The position numbers and the translations under genes are program-made. This document shows positions 61,466 to 64,000 of a stretch of DNA of 64,000 nt, one piece after another (the stretch's first letter is position 1; each line of letters opens with the position of its first letter). This DNA is from an uncultured Eubacteriales bacterium (GTDB taxonomy: Bacteria > Bacillota > Clostridia > Oscillospirales > Acutalibacteraceae): positions 42,028 through 106,027 of the forward strand of contig CAKRRH010000004.1 in the NCBI GenBank assembly GCA_934394855.1, in the 5' to 3' direction. The notes under the pieces were generated by a model that worked only from the letters and a program-made list of their open reading frames with translations, had not been told where the DNA came from and did no database searches.

Positions 61466-62740
61466 TTATATATGGTCGCTTTCATAATGCTCGCCGATTT
61501 GAGCGTCATCACTCGGAATCAGCGAATCATCAAAATGAATCATAACATCGTCGTGGGATAGCAAATCTTGCAGTTTTGCAATATCGACGCGGTTTATGTC
61601 GCATTTGCCGTTTAATGCAACAGACACCGCAGTTCCTGCGGCTTGACCCGTGATGATTGCAGGCGGAATCACACGCAAAATATCCCAACCGTATCCGTCC
61701 GCCGAGGCACTTCTTCCTGCCGTGAGCAGGTTGTCAAAATGCTCATTGACCAAACACCTGAACGGTACTTCAAAGATATAATCACGGCGGTCAAAATCGC
61801 AAATTGCGCCGATAGAATCATCAAAATGAACAAATGCGTCCTTTTCGCTGAAAATATGTCCGCCTTTAATGCACCGTGTCGTGCGAAACTGCGGTTGTGA
61901 CGGAGTGAGAATAATATCTCGGCTTGTTCTGTCGTCATTTTTGATTTTATCAAGCAAAATTTGCTGATTTTTCAAAATGAATTCGCTGACATCATCAATC
62001 GAAGTGCCTTTATAAAGCGGAATGTCGCTCGGCTGATTGTTTCCGTAAAGGTCAATGCTTCCGCCGTAGATCCTGACGTATAACCGACTGATGTCGCCCG
62101 ACTCAACCGCATTTTTGCAGCTGTCCATGTCCGCTTTGTAAGCGCAGTAGGTAAAGTAATTTTTGCCGTCCATGCACGGAACGCCCGCACGATACATTAT
62201 GTCTGCGTCGCCTGTTGTGTCGATCACATAGTCAGCAGGATAAAAGCGCTTTCCGTCTTTTCCTGCGACAACAACGCCATTGCAGTGACCGTTTTCCATT
62301 ATCGGCGATAATATGTCAACATCAAGCAAAAGCTTGATTTTCGAGGTCGTGACAAGCTCGGCAAGCGCCAGCGCAAAAATGTTTGCCGAATATTTTGTAA
62401 CATATCGCTGACCGCCACGGTCTTTCGGAGTGTCGCTGTCCTCTTTCCATTTGTCCGGCACCGTGTCAAATCCATATTTTATCGACAGGTCGAAAAACTC
62501 CTGACTCATGCCCTTAATTATCTTGACGCCTCGTCCCTGACACGCCGGAACGAAGAAATTGATGAGCCCGTTTGTGGCAAGACCGCCGAGATTGAGATTT
62601 TTCTCCAAAAGCAAAACATCAACCCCATGTCTTGCGGCAGCTACCGCAGCGGCAACGCCTGCAACACCTGCGCCGCATACAATCAGTTGATGTTTCTCTT
62701 TAATCGGAATTTTTTCACTAAATTCGATATAATCCTTCAT
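61466..62740 (-). CDS. FAD-dependent oxidoreductase (FAD_oxidored family)
   Basis: A 424-residue flavoprotein. The FAD-binding motif GAGVAGVAAAVAAARHG lies at about residues 23-39, with LEKNLNLGGLATNG after it, and a second FAD contact DTTGDADIMYRAGVP in the middle. The C-terminal part has the GRSASADGYGWDILRVIPP.. TGQAAGTA motif. ATG 62740 follows GGGAGAAG by 9 bases; a longer frame starting further upstream is AT-rich and lacks a site. Members often sit in sugar-catabolic loci, but this one stands alone. Substrate unknown. Confidence 0.88.
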   Translation of the reverse strand: MKDYIEFSEKIPIKEKHQLIVCGAGVAGVAAAVAAARHGVDVLLLEKNLNLGGLATNGLINFFVPACQGRGVKIIKGMSQEFFDLSIKYGFDTVPDKWKEDSDTPKDRGGQRYVTKYSANIFALALAELVTTSKIKLLLDVDILSPIMENGHCNGVVVAGKDGKRFYPADYVIDTTGDADIMYRAGVPCMDGKNYFTYCAYKADMDSCKNAVESGDISRLYVRIYGGSIDLYGNNQPSDIPLYKGTSIDDVSEFILKNQQILLDKIKNDDRTSRDIILTPSQPQFRTTRCIKGGHIFSEKDAFVHFDDSIGAICDFDRRDYIFEVPFRCLVNEHFDNLLTAGRSASADGYGWDILRVIPPAIITGQAAGTAVSVALNGKCDINRVDIAKLQDLLSHDDVMIHFDDSLIPSDDAQIGEHYESDHI

Positions 62741-62878
62741 TTTTAATAACTTCTCCCAATAAATTAACAATTTGGCATTATTATAATACATAAATTCCGG
62801 TTTGTCTATATGAATTTGAAAAAATTGAAAATTGAATTCGTTTAATTAGATAATGATTAATTTGTTTTCAGCCATGCT

Positions 62879-63166
62879 TCAATCACTGTCGCAGTCAAAA
62901 ATGCATTTCTTTTCAATCAATTTGCCAAACTCCGTTTTCCAGCGTTTGTGAAGCTCACTTTCGTCCCAAATGACAAGCTTGTCGTCATCAATATCCAAAA
63001 CGATCATCAGATCATATCTGTTATCACGAGGCGTGATGTTTTGCTTGATGAAAACATCGTTTACCCCGTCAATGTCCGTCGCCGTTGCGAATATTTCACA
63101 AACACGGTTCACTATATCGTTTTTGTCAACGCCATTGATCCATTTAACAATAATGTGGTGTAACAT
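62879..63166 (-). CDS. Dabb-domain (stress-responsive alpha/beta barrel) protein
   Basis: A 95-residue single-domain protein. The first strand MLHHIIVKW, the VNDVFIKQN middle strand and RYDLMIVLDIDD third strand match the dimeric Dabb ferredoxin-like fold. Such proteins form dimers with a central cavity; biochemical role is generally unknown. AGGAGG lies about 9 bases before the ATG. It follows the gene at 63184 closely, so the two are probably one transcript. Confidence 0.75.
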   Translation of the reverse strand: MLHHIIVKWINGVDKNDIVNRVCEIFATATDIDGVNDVFIKQNITPRDNRYDLMIVLDIDDDKLVIWDESELHKRWKTEFGKLIEKKCIFDCDSD

Positions 63167-63183
63167 TCATAATCCTCCTTGCC

Positions 63184-63555
63184 TTAATCAAATTCGGGGA
63201 TTTCCCAAAATTCTTGTTCTTGATTTGTAATAACGGTTTTATTGTTCGCAAATGTTCTTGGATGCTCAAGTTTCAGATCCGGATAATACTCCTCTATTTC
63301 CTTTTCGCTATAAGGAAAGCTAAGCGTCATTTTGCATTTTTTGCATTGAATTCTTTTCTCAAAAGGATAATGCGGATATTTGAACTCGGAATATTCCACA
63401 TCGTTTGAAAACTCACCGTTATATCTTATCGGATTCAAAAAACGAACATACATTTTCCAGCCAGTCTGAGAAAAATTGCCGCCGACACAGGAAACAGTAT
63501 TCCCGAGTTTGAGTTCTTCAGTATAATATGGCTTTAGATGTTCACACAGTTCCAT
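63184..63555 (-). CDS. Hypothetical protein with Cys-pair motif
   Basis: A 123-residue soluble protein that I do not recognise. It has a Cys near the N-terminus (CEHLKPYY), another in VSCVGGNF, and a central CKKC pair (about residues 71-74), so it may bind zinc. Aromatic and acidic residues are frequent (EEYYPDLKLEHP). No membrane segment. Its site GGGG is 9 bases before the ATG. Co-transcribed with the Dabb protein that follows on the minus strand. Confidence 0.6.
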   Translation of the reverse strand: MELCEHLKPYYTEELKLGNTVSCVGGNFSQTGWKMYVRFLNPIRYNGEFSNDVEYSEFKYPHYPFEKRIQCKKCKMTLSFPYSEKEIEEYYPDLKLEHPRTFANNKTVITNQEQEFWEIPEFD

Positions 63556-63644
63556 GACTTTATCCCCTTTGTGATTAAAATATCTCTTTCATGCTTTAAG
63601 AATACCATATCATGTGTGATTTGTAAATGCAAAAAAGCAAAAAA
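63556..63644. other. Short AT-rich gap before the tandem repeat
   Basis: Leader of the minus-strand gene at 63184 and the A run (63639-63644) that forms the terminator T run of the first repeat unit on the minus strand. No gene. Confidence 0.5.
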
Positions 63645-63675
63645 CGCCGAGGCTTATTGCGAATAAGCCCCAACG
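63645..63675 (-). terminator. Terminator at the end of tandem repeat unit 1
   Basis: On the minus strand a 14-bp stem (63675-63662 with 63658-63645, several G-U pairs) followed by six T. Confidence 0.75.
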
Positions 63676-63890
63676 CCAGTTGGTGCCGCTGACCGGGATC
63701 GAAGCCAAACGAATGATTGATAGGAGGGATATTGGGCGCATAGGCAAGCCGCTGCCGTATCAATCATTTTTGAAATGCTAATCGCATTTCGCGTACCGTT
63801 CTCACCCGATTAGGAGCATGAAAAAAGAATCCACCTCTGACGAGATATATTAGTATAATGTAAAGATACCGTGCATTAAAAGCAAAAGAA
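63646..63890 (-). repeat. Tandem repeat unit 1 (245 bp), possible small RNA gene
   Basis: Starts with GCCGAGGCTTATT and recurs 245 bases later. Read on the minus strand it has an AT-rich promoter-like stretch (TTGCTT near 63881 and TATACT-type -10 near 63855), then stems 63790-63784/63778-63772 and 63768-63758/63722-63712, a GC-rich region, and a terminator. No protein frame fits. A CCA-ended stretch at 63681 resembles a tRNA 3' end but does not fold as one. Confidence 0.6.
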
Positions 63891-64000
63891 GCCGAGGCTT
63901 ATTGCGAATAAGCCCCAACGCCGGTTGGTGCCGCTGACCGGGATCGAAGCCAAACGAATGATTGATAGGAGGGATATTGGGCGCATAGGCAAGCCGCTGC
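63891..64000 (-). repeat. Tandem repeat unit 2, cut by window end
   Basis: The first 110 bases of a second copy, identical to unit 1 except for one base (G for A at 63923). Its terminator T run is weaker because the flank reads AAAAG rather than six A. Further copies may lie beyond the window. Confidence 0.75.

Noticed and set aside
63681..63708. Possible tRNA 3' half on the minus strand, with a TTCGATC loop-like stretch and CCA end
   Set aside because: The flanking bases do not form the 5-bp T stem, no acceptor or anticodon arm can be built, and the unit is tandemly repeated with its own terminator.

Overview
The window reads as chromosome of a strictly anaerobic, low-to-mid GC Gram-positive of the class Clostridia, probably a gut-type Oscillospirales/Ruminococcaceae relative. 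This placement is inference from the gene set: a complete Rnf complex, bifunctional AdhE, sensory plus monomeric [FeFe] hydrogenases, a ferredoxin-thioredoxin reductase catalytic chain, Firmicutes-type lipoprotein signals and strong Shine-Dalgarno sequences. No respiratory oxidase is seen. No phage, integrase, CRISPR array or intact insertion sequence was found.

Region 1 (1-1630) is the end of an L-rhamnose catabolic operon (rhaA partial, rhaD). Region 2 (2113-14862) is the most unusual part. A divergent TetR regulator faces a roughly 12-kb operon of two VOC proteins, a rubredoxin-like:VOC fusion, a RbsA/RbsC/RbsB-type sugar importer with two permease genes, two related small proteins, a ROK kinase and a GH1 6-phospho-beta-glucosidase. 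A second copy of the VOC, VOC, rubredoxin:VOC triad then closes the operon. The likely scheme is import of a beta-glucoside, intracellular phosphorylation and hydrolysis to a sugar phosphate plus an aglycone; the VOC and small proteins have no assigned function and may handle the aglycone. I know of no described system with this composition.

Region 3 (14881-33398, nearly all minus strand) is housekeeping: an M16C peptidase, a heterodimeric ABC exporter, a lipoprotein, a redox/chaperone cluster (trigger-factor-like protein, thioredoxin, FTR catalytic chain), a HIT protein, two 23S rRNA uracil methyltransferase paralogues flanking mgtE, a CDF transporter and mnmG. Region 4 (33450-38551, minus) is the rnfCDGEAB operon with a consensus promoter, back to back with tRNA-Pro(GGG). 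About 0.9 kb of hairpin-rich, apparently non-coding DNA follows.

Region 5 (39779-49306, plus) is fermentative redox control: a PHP hydrolase, adhE behind a near-perfect Rex operator, a small kinase-like protein, a [2Fe-2S] ferredoxin, a PAS-containing sensory hydrogenase (HydS type), a SpoIIE-like PP2C phosphatase and a group B-like [FeFe] hydrogenase. Region 6 (49375-62740) is mixed housekeeping: a YihY protein, trmB, a YgjP-like peptidase, queT under a class I preQ1 riboswitch, a CorC-type protein, a DtxR-type regulator, a Na/Pi transporter with a possible Pho box, a YmdB phosphodiesterase, yceD-rpmF, der-plsY-gpsA and an FAD oxidoreductase.

The window ends in two small unknown genes and the start of a 245-bp tandem repeat that looks like repeated small-RNA units.
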